Of a DNA stretch of 17,524 nt, positions 1 through 7,234 are shown piece by piece (the stretch's first letter is position 1; the number at the start of each line of letters is the position of its first letter). Source of the DNA: Syntrophales bacterium (GTDB lineage Bacteria; Desulfobacterota; Syntrophia; Syntrophales; UBA2251); NCBI GenBank assembly GCA_023230905.1, contig JALNWL010000032.1, forward strand, positions 1 through 17,524, written 5' to 3'. A program made the position numbers and the translations under genes. The notes under the pieces were generated by a model that worked only from the letters and a program-made list of their open reading frames with translations, did no database searches and was not told the DNA's origin.

Positions 1-282
1 CAGGCTGCTGTTGACGCCGGCATTGACGAATTCGTACCCGCCGTCCCGGAACGTCCGGCCGAGAAGCTCGACATAATTGACACTCACCGCGCCGTGAGTC
101 AGACTGTCCCCGGCACAGACGACCACCCTGGCGCCCGGTTTCGCTGCCGGCTGAGCCAGGAAGACTTCGGGACGGTTCTCCGGCAGCCGCTCCGCGTCGG
201 TGGAAATATGGAGATAGCCCCCGATCAGGACCAGGACGACGGCGACCAGGATGACCCCGGTCCACGGGACGGTCTGTTTCAC
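1..282 (-). CDS. Membrane-anchored SGNH/GDSL hydrolase, N-terminal part (truncated by window edge)
   Basis: This gene runs off the left edge; only its first 94 codons are visible. It opens with GTG, preceded by a purine-rich AAGGGGG at a good distance. Residues 8-24 form a hydrophobic segment, a signal anchor or uncleaved signal peptide, so the enzyme probably faces the periplasm. The block I motif GDSLTHG follows, with candidate nucleophile Ser60, then NAGVNSSL around residue 87, which looks like block II. These are hallmarks of SGNH/GDSL esterases and lysophospholipases (TesA-like). The family hydrolyses esters or thioesters, but the substrate cannot be told here. It lies 39 bases after the cupin gene on the same strand, so co-transcription is likely. 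The catalytic Asp and His would lie outside the window. Confidence 0.85.
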   Translation of the reverse strand, partial: MKQTVPWTGVILVAVVLVLIGGYLHISTDAERLPENRPEVFLAQPAAKPGARVVVCAGDSLTHGAVSVNYVELLGRTFRDGGYEFVNAGVNSSL

Positions 283-321
283 GCGAACCCCCTTTTTCGA
301 TGATCCTCGCCGGTCCCTCGT

Positions 322-675
322 TCACGCCCGGCCGTAGTCGTCCTCCAGGCGCTCGATGTCGTCCTCGCCGAAGTACGTTCCGGTCTGGACCTCGATGAAG
401 ACCAGGTTCGTCCCGCCGGCGTTCCGGATGCGGTGCGCGGCGCCCCGCGGGATGTCCACGGCCCGCCCCGCCGCGAGCGGAATCTCCTCGCGATCGCGCG
501 TCACGACGGCTTCGCCCGCTACAACGTACCAGTGCTCCCGGCGGCGGTGGTGGCGCTGGAGGCTCAGGCGCTTGCCGGGATAGACGCAGATCCGCTTGAC
601 CTTGTGATCCGCCTCGTCGGCCAAGACCCGGTAATATCCCCAGGGCCGGCGATCCTCTTCGATGATGCCCGCCAT
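322..675 (-). CDS. Stand-alone cupin of the mannose-6-phosphate isomerase type II C-terminal family
   Basis: The protein is a 117-residue single cupin. It matches the C-terminal isomerase domain of bifunctional mannose-1-phosphate guanylyltransferase/mannose-6-phosphate isomerase (ManC/AlgA type): RPWG near residue 10, PGKRLSLQ at 33-40, metal-ligand candidates His42/His43, Glu47, His48 and His81, and EVQTGTYFGEDDIERLEDDYGR at the end (shown in part: GEDDIERLEDDYGR). In ManC a nucleotidyltransferase domain precedes it; here none does. Family knowledge suggests metal-dependent interconversion of mannose 6-phosphate and fructose 6-phosphate, or another sugar-phosphate isomerisation. The chosen ATG has GAGGG seven bases upstream and lies 10 bases after the DUF3795 stop. 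A longer in-frame extension to 915 would overlap DUF3795 deeply and is rejected. Confidence 0.85.
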   Translation of the reverse strand: MAGIIEEDRRPWGYYRVLADEADHKVKRICVYPGKRLSLQRHHRRREHWYVVAGEAVVTRDREEIPLAAGRAVDIPRGAAHRIRNAGGTNLVFIEVQTGTYFGEDDIERLEDDYGRA

Positions 676-685
676 GTCTTCACCC

Positions 686-1135
686 TCAATCCAGCGCCAC
701 GGGTTCCTTGCACTTGCGGCAGCGCTTGGCTCCCCGGAAGAGCTTGTAGCCGCAGTGGGGACAGAGATAGCGCTTCTCCTCCGCGGCCATCCACGCCGCC
801 GTCCCCAGTTCCCGCCACTGGGGAATCGCCCGCAGGATGACCTGCTTCCCCACGGCGATCGGGAACTCCTCGATGTACCGGCAGGGAAAATCCGCGCACT
901 GATGGCAGCCCTCATACCCCTTTTCCCGCGTGCAGGTCTTGATGTGGCACACCCGGCATAGGACGAAGGGGTCGTCGGAGAGGCAGCCCTTGCAGCGGAT
1001 GTCCGACGCCGTCAGGCCGTAGATCGGCGCCAGTCGCTCCTTGAAGTTTGTGTCGTCGTTCTCGTGGGCGATCCGGATACCGCAGACGCCGCAGTACAGG
1101 CCGCAGGGCGCCGCAAATTCCTTTCTCGGTTCCAT
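686..1135 (-). CDS. DUF3795 cysteine-rich protein with C-terminal zinc ribbon
   Basis: This 149-residue protein has an N-terminal DUF3795 signature, CGLYCGVC at residues 11-18. Many further cysteines follow in pairs: CKGC, CRVCHIKTC, CHQCADFPC. The C-terminus carries a separate CPHC ... CRKC zinc-ribbon (rubredoxin-like knuckles). The domain's function is not established; the cysteine spacing suggests zinc or an iron-sulphur centre. The ATG has an excellent AAGGAGGG Shine-Dalgarno, which sits across the polA stop codon. The 15-base gap implies co-transcription and possibly coupling with polA. No signal peptide is visible, so it is probably cytoplasmic. The adjacent cupin gene follows by 10 bases. 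Confidence 0.8.
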   Translation of the reverse strand: MEPRKEFAAPCGLYCGVCGIRIAHENDDTNFKERLAPIYGLTASDIRCKGCLSDDPFVLCRVCHIKTCTREKGYEGCHQCADFPCRYIEEFPIAVGKQVILRAIPQWRELGTAAWMAAEEKRYLCPHCGYKLFRGAKRCRKCKEPVALD

Positions 1136-1150
1136 CGTTTCCCTCCTTGT

Positions 1151-3835
1151 TTATCCTCCGTGCGCCTCGTCCCAGTTCGCGCCGAAGCCGATCTCCACGG
1201 TCAGCGGAACCTTGAGTCGGTACGCCCCCTCCATTTCGGCCTTGACCAGGTCGATCACGGCCTCCCGCTCCGCCGCCGGAACCTCGCAGACGAGCTCGTC
1301 ATGGACCTGCATGATCATCCGGGCGGAGTGCCTCTCCTCCCGCAGGCGCCGGTGGATCCGGATCATGGCGATCTTGATCAGATCCGCCGCCGTCCCCTGG
1401 ATGGGGGTATTGACGGCCATCCGCTCGGCGAACTGCCGCACCGTCGCGTTGGAACCGACGATCTCCGGCAAATAGCGGCGGCGGTTCAGCAGCGTCGAGA
1501 CGTACCCGTCCCGTCGCGCCCCCTCGAGCACGGCGTCGAGATAGGCCCGCACCCCGGCGTATTTTCGGAAATACCCGTCGATGTACAGCTGTGCCTGGCG
1601 CTGCGTGATGTCGAGCTCCCGCGCGAGTCCGAAGGCGCTCATCCCATACAGGACGCCGAAGTTGATAACCTTGGCCTGGCGCCGCATCTCCGGGTTGACC
1701 ATCTCCGGGAAGACCCCGAAGACGTCCGCGGCCGTCCGGCCGTGGATGTCCGCGCCGGAGGCAAAGGCGTCCAAGAGATTTTCGTCGCCGGACAGGTGGG
1801 CCAGGACCCGGAGCTCGATCTGGGAATAGTCGGCGGAGACGATGCACCACCCCGGCGGTGCGACGAAGGCCTGGCGGATCCGCTTCCCTTCCAGGGTCCT
1901 GACGGGGATGTTCTGGAGGTTCGGGTTGCTGCTGGACAGCCGCCCGGTCGCCGTCACCGTCTGGTTGTAGGAGGTGTGCACGCGACCCGTTTCCGGATGG
2001 ACGAGCTGCGGGAGGGCATCGATATAGGTGGACTTGAGCTTCGCCATGCTCCGGTAGGCGAGGATCTCCGCGGGCAGCTCATGGCTGCGCGCGAGAAAAT
2101 TGAGCACGTCCACATCCGTCGAATAGCCCTCCTTCGTCCGGCGTCCCTTCGGCAGCCCCAAGCGTTCGAAGAGGATGACCTGAAGCTGTTTGGGAGAGTT
2201 CACGTTGAAGCGCTCCCCGGCCAGGCGGTAGATCTTCTCCTCCGATAGGGCCATCAGTTGCTCGATCTCCTGCGACATCCGCCGGAGGAGATCGACGTCG
2301 AGCAGGACCCCGTGCCGCTCCATGTCCGCGAGAACGGGCGTGAGCGGCATCTCCACGTCGGCGAAGAGGTCGCGGAACCCCTGACGGTCGAGCTCGGCCA
2401 TCAGCATTCCGGCCAGTTCGCGGACGGCGCAGGAGCGGACCCCGGCATAGTCCGCCAGGGTTTCCGCCGGAATGGTCGCGAAGGAGACGGCCTTGGCGCC
2501 GCTCCCCACGATCTCCTTCGCCGCGGCGAGCGACCGTTGGAGATGCTCGTCCGCGATCTCGGCGAGCTCGAAACCGCGGCGCCCCGGATTCAGGAGGTAG
2601 GCTGCGACGAGCGTGTCGCAGCCTATCCCGGCCAGCGCGATGCCGTTCCGTTCCAGGACGATCAGGGCGGTCTTCAGGTCGTGGACGTGCTTCCGGACGG
2701 ACGGATCGGTGAGGACCGGCGCGACGGCGGCAAGGATGTCCGCGGCGGCCTGCGCGGGGGCTTCGCCGTCTTCGGGCGCGATCAGGGGAAGGTAGAAGGC
2801 CTGGTCCGTCGCGGTCGAGACGGCGAGCCCCACCCACTCGGCCCGCATGGCCTCGGGCACGGAGAGGACGACGTCGAGGGCGATCTCCGGCGCGCCGCGC
2901 AGGGCGCCGCGGAGCGCCTCCCGATCCGCTTCGCTCCGGACGAGACGGGATACCACGGCCTGCGGCGCGTCCCGCAGCTCAAGCTCCTTGATCAGCGAGG
3001 TGAACTCGTACTCCTGAAAGAGCGCCTTCAGGGTCGCCGCATCCGGCCCCGTATAGCGGCAGGACTCCAGGTCCAGCTCCACGGGCACGTCCGTCCGGAT
3101 GACGGCCAGCTCCCGGCTCAGGCGAGCCTGATCGGCATGGGCAAGCACTGCTTCGCGCATCCGGGTGTTATAGATCTTCTCGGGCTGGGCGAGCATCGCC
3201 TCAATCGTCCCGAACTGCTCGAGGAGGCGCTGCGCCCCCTTCGGGCCGATGCCGGGAACCCCGGGAATGTTGTCCGAGGCGTCGCCCATGAGCCCCAGCA
3301 CCTCGACCACGCGATCCGGGGCGACCCCGAAGCGCTCCCGCACGGCGGCGACGTCGAAGGTCTTGTCACGCATCGTGTCCACCATCACGACGTCGTCGGA
3401 AACGAGCTGCATCATGTCCTTGTCCCCGGAGACGATGAGGACCCTGATCCCCTGCGCCGCATGGCGCTTTGCCAGCGTCCCGATGAGGTCGTCCGCCTCG
3501 ACGCCCTGCTTCTCCAGAACCGGAATGTTGAAGGCCCGGACGACTTTACGGATGACGGGAATCTGCGGAATGAGGGTTTCGGGAATCGGCCGGCGTGTGG
3601 CCTTGTAGGCGTCGAAGGCCTCATGGCGGAAGGTCGGCCCCTTGACGTCGAAGGCCACGGCGATGTAGTCGGGGCGGTGCTCCTTCAGGAGCCTCATGAG
3701 CATGGTCGTGAAGCCGTAGACGGCGTTCGTCGGAAAGCCGCGGGAGTTCGTCAGATCGCGGATGGCGAAGAAGGCCCGGAAGACATAGTTGCTGCCGTCC
3801 ACCAGCACCAGGGTGGGACGGTTTCGGTCATTCAT
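1151..3835 (-). CDS. polA: DNA polymerase I
   Basis: An 894-residue family A polymerase for Okazaki fragment processing and repair. Residues 1-290 form the 5'-3' flap nuclease (LVDGSNYVFRAFFA, EADDLIGTLA, GDKDMMQL, GDASDNIPGVPGIGPKGA). Residues 310-480 form a 3'-5' exonuclease-like fold. Residues 490-894 are the polymerase, with motif A SADYSQIELR (Asp669), motif B RRQAKVINFGVLYG (Lys722, Phe726) and motif C MQVHDELVCEV (His845, Asp846). The proofreading domain looks dead: motif I reads ALDVV (Val323 for Glu), motif II DLKTA (Ala390 for Asp), and motif III YAGVR (Arg467 for Asp). The ATG is preceded by GGAGG eight bases upstream. It lies 126 bases after the haem cluster, with DUF3795 following. 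Confidence 0.98.
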   Translation of the reverse strand: MNDRNRPTLVLVDGSNYVFRAFFAIRDLTNSRGFPTNAVYGFTTMLMRLLKEHRPDYIAVAFDVKGPTFRHEAFDAYKATRRPIPETLIPQIPVIRKVVRAFNIPVLEKQGVEADDLIGTLAKRHAAQGIRVLIVSGDKDMMQLVSDDVVMVDTMRDKTFDVAAVRERFGVAPDRVVEVLGLMGDASDNIPGVPGIGPKGAQRLLEQFGTIEAMLAQPEKIYNTRMREAVLAHADQARLSRELAVIRTDVPVELDLESCRYTGPDAATLKALFQEYEFTSLIKELELRDAPQAVVSRLVRSEADREALRGALRGAPEIALDVVLSVPEAMRAEWVGLAVSTATDQAFYLPLIAPEDGEAPAQAAADILAAVAPVLTDPSVRKHVHDLKTALIVLERNGIALAGIGCDTLVAAYLLNPGRRGFELAEIADEHLQRSLAAAKEIVGSGAKAVSFATIPAETLADYAGVRSCAVRELAGMLMAELDRQGFRDLFADVEMPLTPVLADMERHGVLLDVDLLRRMSQEIEQLMALSEEKIYRLAGERFNVNSPKQLQVILFERLGLPKGRRTKEGYSTDVDVLNFLARSHELPAEILAYRSMAKLKSTYIDALPQLVHPETGRVHTSYNQTVTATGRLSSSNPNLQNIPVRTLEGKRIRQAFVAPPGWCIVSADYSQIELRVLAHLSGDENLLDAFASGADIHGRTAADVFGVFPEMVNPEMRRQAKVINFGVLYGMSAFGLARELDITQRQAQLYIDGYFRKYAGVRAYLDAVLEGARRDGYVSTLLNRRRYLPEIVGSNATVRQFAERMAVNTPIQGTAADLIKIAMIRIHRRLREERHSARMIMQVHDELVCEVPAAEREAVIDLVKAEMEGAYRLKVPLTVEIGFGANWDEAHGG

Positions 3836-3961
3836 CTCAGAGTCCTCCGGTCCCTTGCCTGACGCGGCCCTTTCGCTCTTGGCTTTTGCCTGACGGCTGA
3901 CGCCCGCCGCTTCGCGCCCGTTGCCGATCGCTCTTCGCCTGTCTCGTCCCCGTCGTTGACT
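3836..3961 (-). other. Intergenic spacer with degenerate repeat-like sequence between siroheme decarboxylase gene and polA
   Basis: This 126-base spacer shows no convincing promoter or terminator. On the minus strand it contains GTCAGCCGTCAGGCAAAAGC and GCGTCAGGCAAGGG, a loose repetition of GTCAGGCAA. This resembles the purine-rich degenerate repeat in the hemB-ahbD spacer; both contain CTTTTGCCT on the plus strand. The only regulatory element seen is the polA Shine-Dalgarno at its left end. Confidence 0.45.
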
Positions 3962-4405
3962 TCAAAGCGCAAAGCTCGCGTTGATCTTGAATGTCTTCGT
4001 CGCCTTCAGGCGCAGGATCTCGACGCCCGTCCTTTCCTCAATCGCGTCGAGCGCCCGGGCGAGGGCCTCCTCAGACGGGGCGATGAAGGTGAACCAGACG
4101 TTGTAATCGTGGTCACGCCGGTAGTTGTGCGTCACGCCGGGGAAGGCGTTGACGGTCGCCACAAACTCCCGGAGCCGCTCCTCCGGCACACGCGCGGCGC
4201 ACAGGACGCTCGCGAAGCCCAGCCGCTCCTTGTCGAACACCGCCCCCAGCCGCCGGATGATGCCCCTCTCCCGCAGGTCCCGGACGCGCGCCAAGACCTC
4301 CGCCTCCGTGCTGCCGACCGCCTCGGCCACCTGCGCGAACGGCTCGGGAACGAGCGGAAAGTTCGTCTGGATAAGGTTCAGAATCTTGCGGTCGAGTTCG
4401 TCCAT
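3962..4405 (-). CDS. ahbA: Siroheme decarboxylase subunit, AsnC/Lrp type (AhbA-like)
   Basis: This 147-residue protein has an N-terminal winged-helix of the AsnC/Lrp type (residues 1-55: MDELDRKILNLIQ, then a helix-turn-helix ending RERGIIRRLGA) and a C-terminal AsnC effector-like domain. The segment GVTHNYRRDHDYNVWFTFIA at 90-109, with His93, Tyr95, His99 and Tyr101, is typical of siroheme decarboxylases AhbA/AhbB and NirD/L/G/H rather than of true regulators. The family removes the C12 and C18 acetate carboxyls of siroheme to give 12,18-didecarboxysiroheme. It sits with ahbC and ahbD, which fits this role. The usual partner subunit is absent from the window. AhbA over AhbB is a judgement from overall resemblance, not certain. 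The start has a modest AGGG seven bases upstream. Confidence 0.85.
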   Translation of the reverse strand: MDELDRKILNLIQTNFPLVPEPFAQVAEAVGSTEAEVLARVRDLRERGIIRRLGAVFDKERLGFASVLCAARVPEERLREFVATVNAFPGVTHNYRRDHDYNVWFTFIAPSEEALARALDAIEERTGVEILRLKATKTFKINASFAL

Positions 4406-4418
4406 CGAACGCCCTGCA

Positions 4419-4814
4419 TCAAAAATAGACGGACATGAGCGGACTGACCGTCGGCATCCGGTTCGGGCTGCACTCCATATCGTCCAGGGCGCCGTTTTGA
4501 TTCAGATCGTGACGATCGAACCTGAGCGCGGCCGAGCGCCGGATTTCGCCGAGATCGATCTTTTCGTCCCGATTCGCGTCCAGGTCGTCGAAGGACGAGG
4601 ACGGCCCCTGGAGCCGCTTGAATTCGTGGCGGTCCAGTACTCCGTCGCGGTTGACGTCCGCGTCCCGGAAGAGCTTGACCGCGGCGGCGTCCAGCTCGTT
4701 CAACTCCAATTTACCGTTCCGGTCCGTATCCAGTTGCTCGAACGTCGGGCCGGCGGCCGATACCGCTCCGACCAGCAGCAACGCCAGTCCGCATCCCCAG
4801 ATGATTCGTTTCAT
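4419..4814 (-). CDS. Exported four-EF-hand calcium-binding protein
   Basis: A 131-residue protein with a signal peptide (MKRIIWGCGLALLLVGAVSA, likely cut near residue 20-21). Four EF-hand loops follow: residues 29-40 (DTDRNGKLELNE), 53-64 (DVNRDGVLDRHE), 79-90 (DANRDEKIDLGE, where the central Gly is Glu) and 103-114 (DLNQNGALDDME). Loops 1, 2 and 4 fit the canonical D-x-[DN]-x-[DN]-G pattern and end in Glu, so periplasmic calcium binding is likely. Its ATG overlaps the ahbD stop as ATGA, with AAGGA upstream, so translation is coupled to ahbD. The AsnC-type decarboxylase gene follows 13 bases later. A role in haem synthesis is not established. An 18-residue in-frame extension would hide the signal peptide and is rejected. 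Confidence 0.88.
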   Translation of the reverse strand: MKRIIWGCGLALLLVGAVSAAGPTFEQLDTDRNGKLELNELDAAAVKLFRDADVNRDGVLDRHEFKRLQGPSSSFDDLDANRDEKIDLGEIRRSAALRFDRHDLNQNGALDDMECSPNRMPTVSPLMSVYF

Positions 4815-6010
4815 GCGTCTTCCTTTCTCCCGTCCGGGCGCCTCGCCCCTTTCGGTTCGTAGGCGCACAGCGGCTCGGCCGCGAGATAATCCCCCGTGGC
4901 CTCGTAGGCGCGGGCGCGGCAGCCGCCGCAGACCCGGATGAATTCACAGCGCCCACACTTCCCGCCGTAGCGGTTCAGATCGCGCAGATCCGTGAAGATC
5001 CGCGATGTTTCCCAGATCTCCCGGAATCCCCGTTCCCGCACCTGTCCGCAATCCACCTCCAGGTAGCCGCACGGCTGCACCTGGCCGGTGTGGGAGATGA
5101 AGCAAAAGGCGCTCCCGCCCAGGCACCCCCGGGTTGCGGCGTGGAGGGGGTGGGCGGACTTCCCCGCCCCCCCGTCCGGGCCCGGACCGGGCCGGCTCCC
5201 GTCGGACGCGCCGGACGCCCGCACCTTCCCTCCACGCTGGTGGAGGATGCGGAAGTAGTGCGGGGCGCAGGTGGCCTTGAGCTGGAGGGCGCAGGCGCCG
5301 CTCTGCTCATGGAACCACTCCAGCGTCCGTTCGTAGGCCTCGGCGTCGATCTCCTGCCCTGCCAGATCCTTGCCGCGCCCCGTGGGAACGAGGAGGAAGA
5401 TGTGGTGGGCCGCGGCGCCGAGCCGCTCGGCCAAGTCGAGGATGCCGGGGAGCTGGGAGAGGTTCTCCCGCGTCACCGTCGTGTTGACCTGGAACTCCAA
5501 TCCCGCCTCCCGCAGCGCGGCGATCCCGGCCAGGGCACCGTCGAAGGCCCCGGGAACCTGCCGGAAGGCGTCATGCGAGACGGCGTCGAGGCCGTCCAGG
5601 CTGACGCTCACCCGCTGGATCCCGGCCCCGATCAGCCTCCGGGCGACGGCGTCATCGACCCGGGTCCCGTTTGTGGCGAGGACCATCCGCAGGCCGAGAG
5701 CGGTCCCGTAGGCGGCGAGCTCGAAGACGTCCGGTCGCAGCAGCGGCTCACCCCCCGTCAGGATGACGACCGGCCGCGCGAAGGCGGCGATCTCGTCGAG
5801 GAGTCCCAGGCAGCGGGTCGTATCCAGTTCGTCCGGGTACGGCCCCCGGCAGGCGGCCGCCCGGCAGTGGACGCACGACAGGTTGCAGCTCCGCGTAATT
5901 TCCCAGGCGACCATCCGGAGTACGGCGGGCAGGATCGGGAGGGCGCGCGCTTTGCGTGCGTCCGTTTCCCCGCCCTTCGGCGCATTTTTTTGCGTGACCG
6001 AGTCCGCCAT
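4811..6010 (-). CDS. ahbD: Haem b synthase, radical SAM/SPASM enzyme AhbD
   Basis: AhbD oxidatively decarboxylates the C2 and C4 propionates of Fe-coproporphyrin III to vinyls, giving haem b. The 399-residue protein has the radical SAM motif CNLSCVHC (Cys42, 46, 49), GGEP at 86-89 and a SPASM-type C-terminus: Cys248, GCLGGSAFCF (296, 303), HTGQVQPCGYL (314), then KCGRCEFIRVCGGCRARAYEATGDYL (Cys352, 355, 361, 364; quoted here in parts KCGRCEF and CGGCRARAYEATG) and Cys382. Residues 259-285 are a Gly/Ser/Pro-rich insert. The start chosen is MADSV, with GGGGG upstream. A 42-residue upstream extension is translated repeat sequence, not protein. The end overlaps the EF-hand gene by 4 bases. Confidence 0.93.
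   Translation of the reverse strand: MADSVTQKNAPKGGETDARKARALPILPAVLRMVAWEITRSCNLSCVHCRAAACRGPYPDELDTTRCLGLLDEIAAFARPVVILTGGEPLLRPDVFELAAYGTALGLRMVLATNGTRVDDAVARRLIGAGIQRVSVSLDGLDAVSHDAFRQVPGAFDGALAGIAALREAGLEFQVNTTVTRENLSQLPGILDLAERLGAAAHHIFLLVPTGRGKDLAGQEIDAEAYERTLEWFHEQSGACALQLKATCAPHYFRILHQRGGKVRASGASDGSRPGPGPDGGAGKSAHPLHAATRGCLGGSAFCFISHTGQVQPCGYLEVDCGQVRERGFREIWETSRIFTDLRDLNRYGGKCGRCEFIRVCGGCRARAYEATGDYLAAEPLCAYEPKGARRPDGRKEDA
5174..5187. repeat. Perfect 14-base palindrome inside ahbD
   Basis: GTCCGGGCCCGGAC is its own reverse complement. It lies inside the codons for the low-complexity Gly/Ser/Pro insert of AhbD (5156-5236), and a partly matching CCGGGCCGG follows directly. It could form a small cruciform or mRNA hairpin, or simply reflect GC-rich repeat expansion. 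Confidence 0.6.
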
Positions 6011-6043
6011 CCTCGCCCCCGAAACGATCCTCCCCGATTCCCT

Positions 6044-6205
6044 TTGCCCCGAGGCCTGAGGCCTAACCCCTGGGTCCTCAACCCTGAAGCCTTGGGCCCT
6101 TCGCCCTTCACTTTTGCCTTTTGCCTGCGCCCTCAACCCTCAGCCCTGAAGCCACGGGATCTCGGCTCTTCATCCCGAGTTCTCCGCCATGCGTCTTTCG
6201 CCCTC
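6044..6205. repeat. Degenerate G/A-rich tandem repeat between hemB and ahbD
   Basis: The spacer holds imperfect units of about 8-24 bases. On the plus strand these include CCTCAACCCTGAAGCC, CCCTCAACCCTCAGCCCTGAAGCC and CGCCCTCAGCCCTGCGCC, plus CTTTTGCCTTTTGCCTGC. On the minus strand they read as purine-rich CAGGGCTGAGGG-like steps. The hemB stop codon lies within a unit (CAGGGCTGAGGGCGAAAG), and in-frame translation gives the spurious N-terminal extension of AhbD. Similar degenerate intergenic strings are known from other deltaproteobacteria. No promoter was seen here. Confidence 0.7.
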
Positions 6206-7187
6206 AGCCCTGCGCCTTTCTCAGGCCCCGCGCGGCCTCCAGGGCGAAATACGTGATGATCATATCCGCCCCGGCGCGCCGGATGGCCGTCAGAACCTCC
6301 CACATCGCCCGCTCGCCGTCGAGCCAGCCGAGCTGCGCGGCGGCCTTGATCATCGCGAACTCTCCACTCACGTTGTAGGCCGCGAGAGGCAGGTCGAACT
6401 CCTCCCGCGCGCGGCGGATGACGTCCAGGTACGCGAGGGCGGGCTTGACCATGATGACGTCCGCACCCTCCTCCACGTCCAGCGTGATCTCGCGGATGGC
6501 CTCGTCGCCGTTCGCCGGGTCCATCTGGTAGGCCTTCCGGTCCCCGAACTGCGGCGCGCTTTCCGCCGCCTCCCGGAACGGGCCGTAGAACGCGGAGGCG
6601 TACTTCGCCGCGTAGGCCATGATGGGCAGGTCGTCGAACCCCGCCTCGTCCAGGCCCTCGCGGATCGCCCCCACCTGCCCGTCCATCATCGCCGAGGGCG
6701 CCACCATGTCGACCCCCGCCCGGGCATGCGAGACGGCCGTCTCGGCCAGGACCTCCAGGGTCACGTCGTTGTCCACCGCGCCCTTCTTGAGCATCCCGCA
6801 GTGGCCATGGCTCGTGTACTCGCACAGGCAGACGTCGGTGACGACGAGGATGTCGGCCACTTTGTCCTTGATCCGCCGAAGGGCCTGCTGGACGACGCCG
6901 TCGCGGGCGAAGGCCCCGGAGGCAACCTCGTCCTTCCGCTCCGGGACGCCGAAGAGCAGCACGGCGGGCAGCCCCGCCTCCCGCGCCTCCCGGACCTCCT
7001 GGACGAGCACGTCGGCCGACATCTGGAAGACCCCCGGCATGGAGGCGATGGGCTTCTTCACGCCTTTGCCCGGCACGACGAACAGGGGATAGATCAGGTT
7101 GTCCGCGACGAGCCGCGTCTCGCGGATCAGGCGGCGCAAGTTCTCGTTCTTGCGCATCCTTCGGGGTCGATAGTCCGGAAAATTCAT
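6204..7187 (-). CDS. hemB: Porphobilinogen synthase (delta-aminolevulinic acid dehydratase)
   Basis: HemB condenses two 5-aminolevulinate molecules to porphobilinogen. This 327-residue protein has both Schiff-base lysines in their family contexts, Lys195 (AYAAKYASAFYGPFR) and Lys248 (MVKPALAYLD). The zinc-site cysteines Cys120, Cys122 and Cys130 (DVCLCEYTSHGHC) mark the zinc-dependent class. The start MNFPDYRPRR has AAGGA eight bases upstream; an in-frame upstream extension of 21 residues lies in the spacer and is rejected. The last residues (LRKAQG) and the stop run into the degenerate repeat. It lies 94 bases after ahbC, across a strong inverted repeat, and feeds hemC, encoded upstream in the same cluster. 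Confidence 0.97.
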   Translation of the reverse strand: MNFPDYRPRRMRKNENLRRLIRETRLVADNLIYPLFVVPGKGVKKPIASMPGVFQMSADVLVQEVREAREAGLPAVLLFGVPERKDEVASGAFARDGVVQQALRRIKDKVADILVVTDVCLCEYTSHGHCGMLKKGAVDNDVTLEVLAETAVSHARAGVDMVAPSAMMDGQVGAIREGLDEAGFDDLPIMAYAAKYASAFYGPFREAAESAPQFGDRKAYQMDPANGDEAIREITLDVEEGADVIMVKPALAYLDVIRRAREEFDLPLAAYNVSGEFAMIKAAAQLGWLDGERAMWEVLTAIRRAGADMIITYFALEAARGLRKAQG

Positions 7188-7234
7188 CGTCGGATCCTTT
7201 CGGGCATCTTGTGTTCGGGCGGCGGCGCTCCCAG

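Noticed and set aside
322..915. 197-codon version of the cupin
   Set aside because: The first 80 residues are out-of-frame DUF3795 sequence. The internal ATG at 675 has a good ribosome site and gives the full cupin.
2258..3862. 534-codon open frame antisense to polA, with another at 1064-2248
   Set aside because: No recognisable domain and no ribosome site. polA on the other strand has all polymerase motifs, so these are shadows.
3962..4405. AsnC/Lrp transcription regulator
   Set aside because: The HNYRRDHDYNVWFTFI segment and its neighbours ahbC and ahbD fit siroheme decarboxylase better than a DNA-binding regulator.
6011..6136. 42-residue N-terminal extension of AhbD
   Set aside because: It translates the degenerate repeat and is not AhbD-like. 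A start with a ribosome site exists at 6010.
5090..6256. 388-codon plus-strand frame opposite ahbD
   Set aside because: Antisense shadow; ahbD carries radical SAM and SPASM motifs in its own frame.
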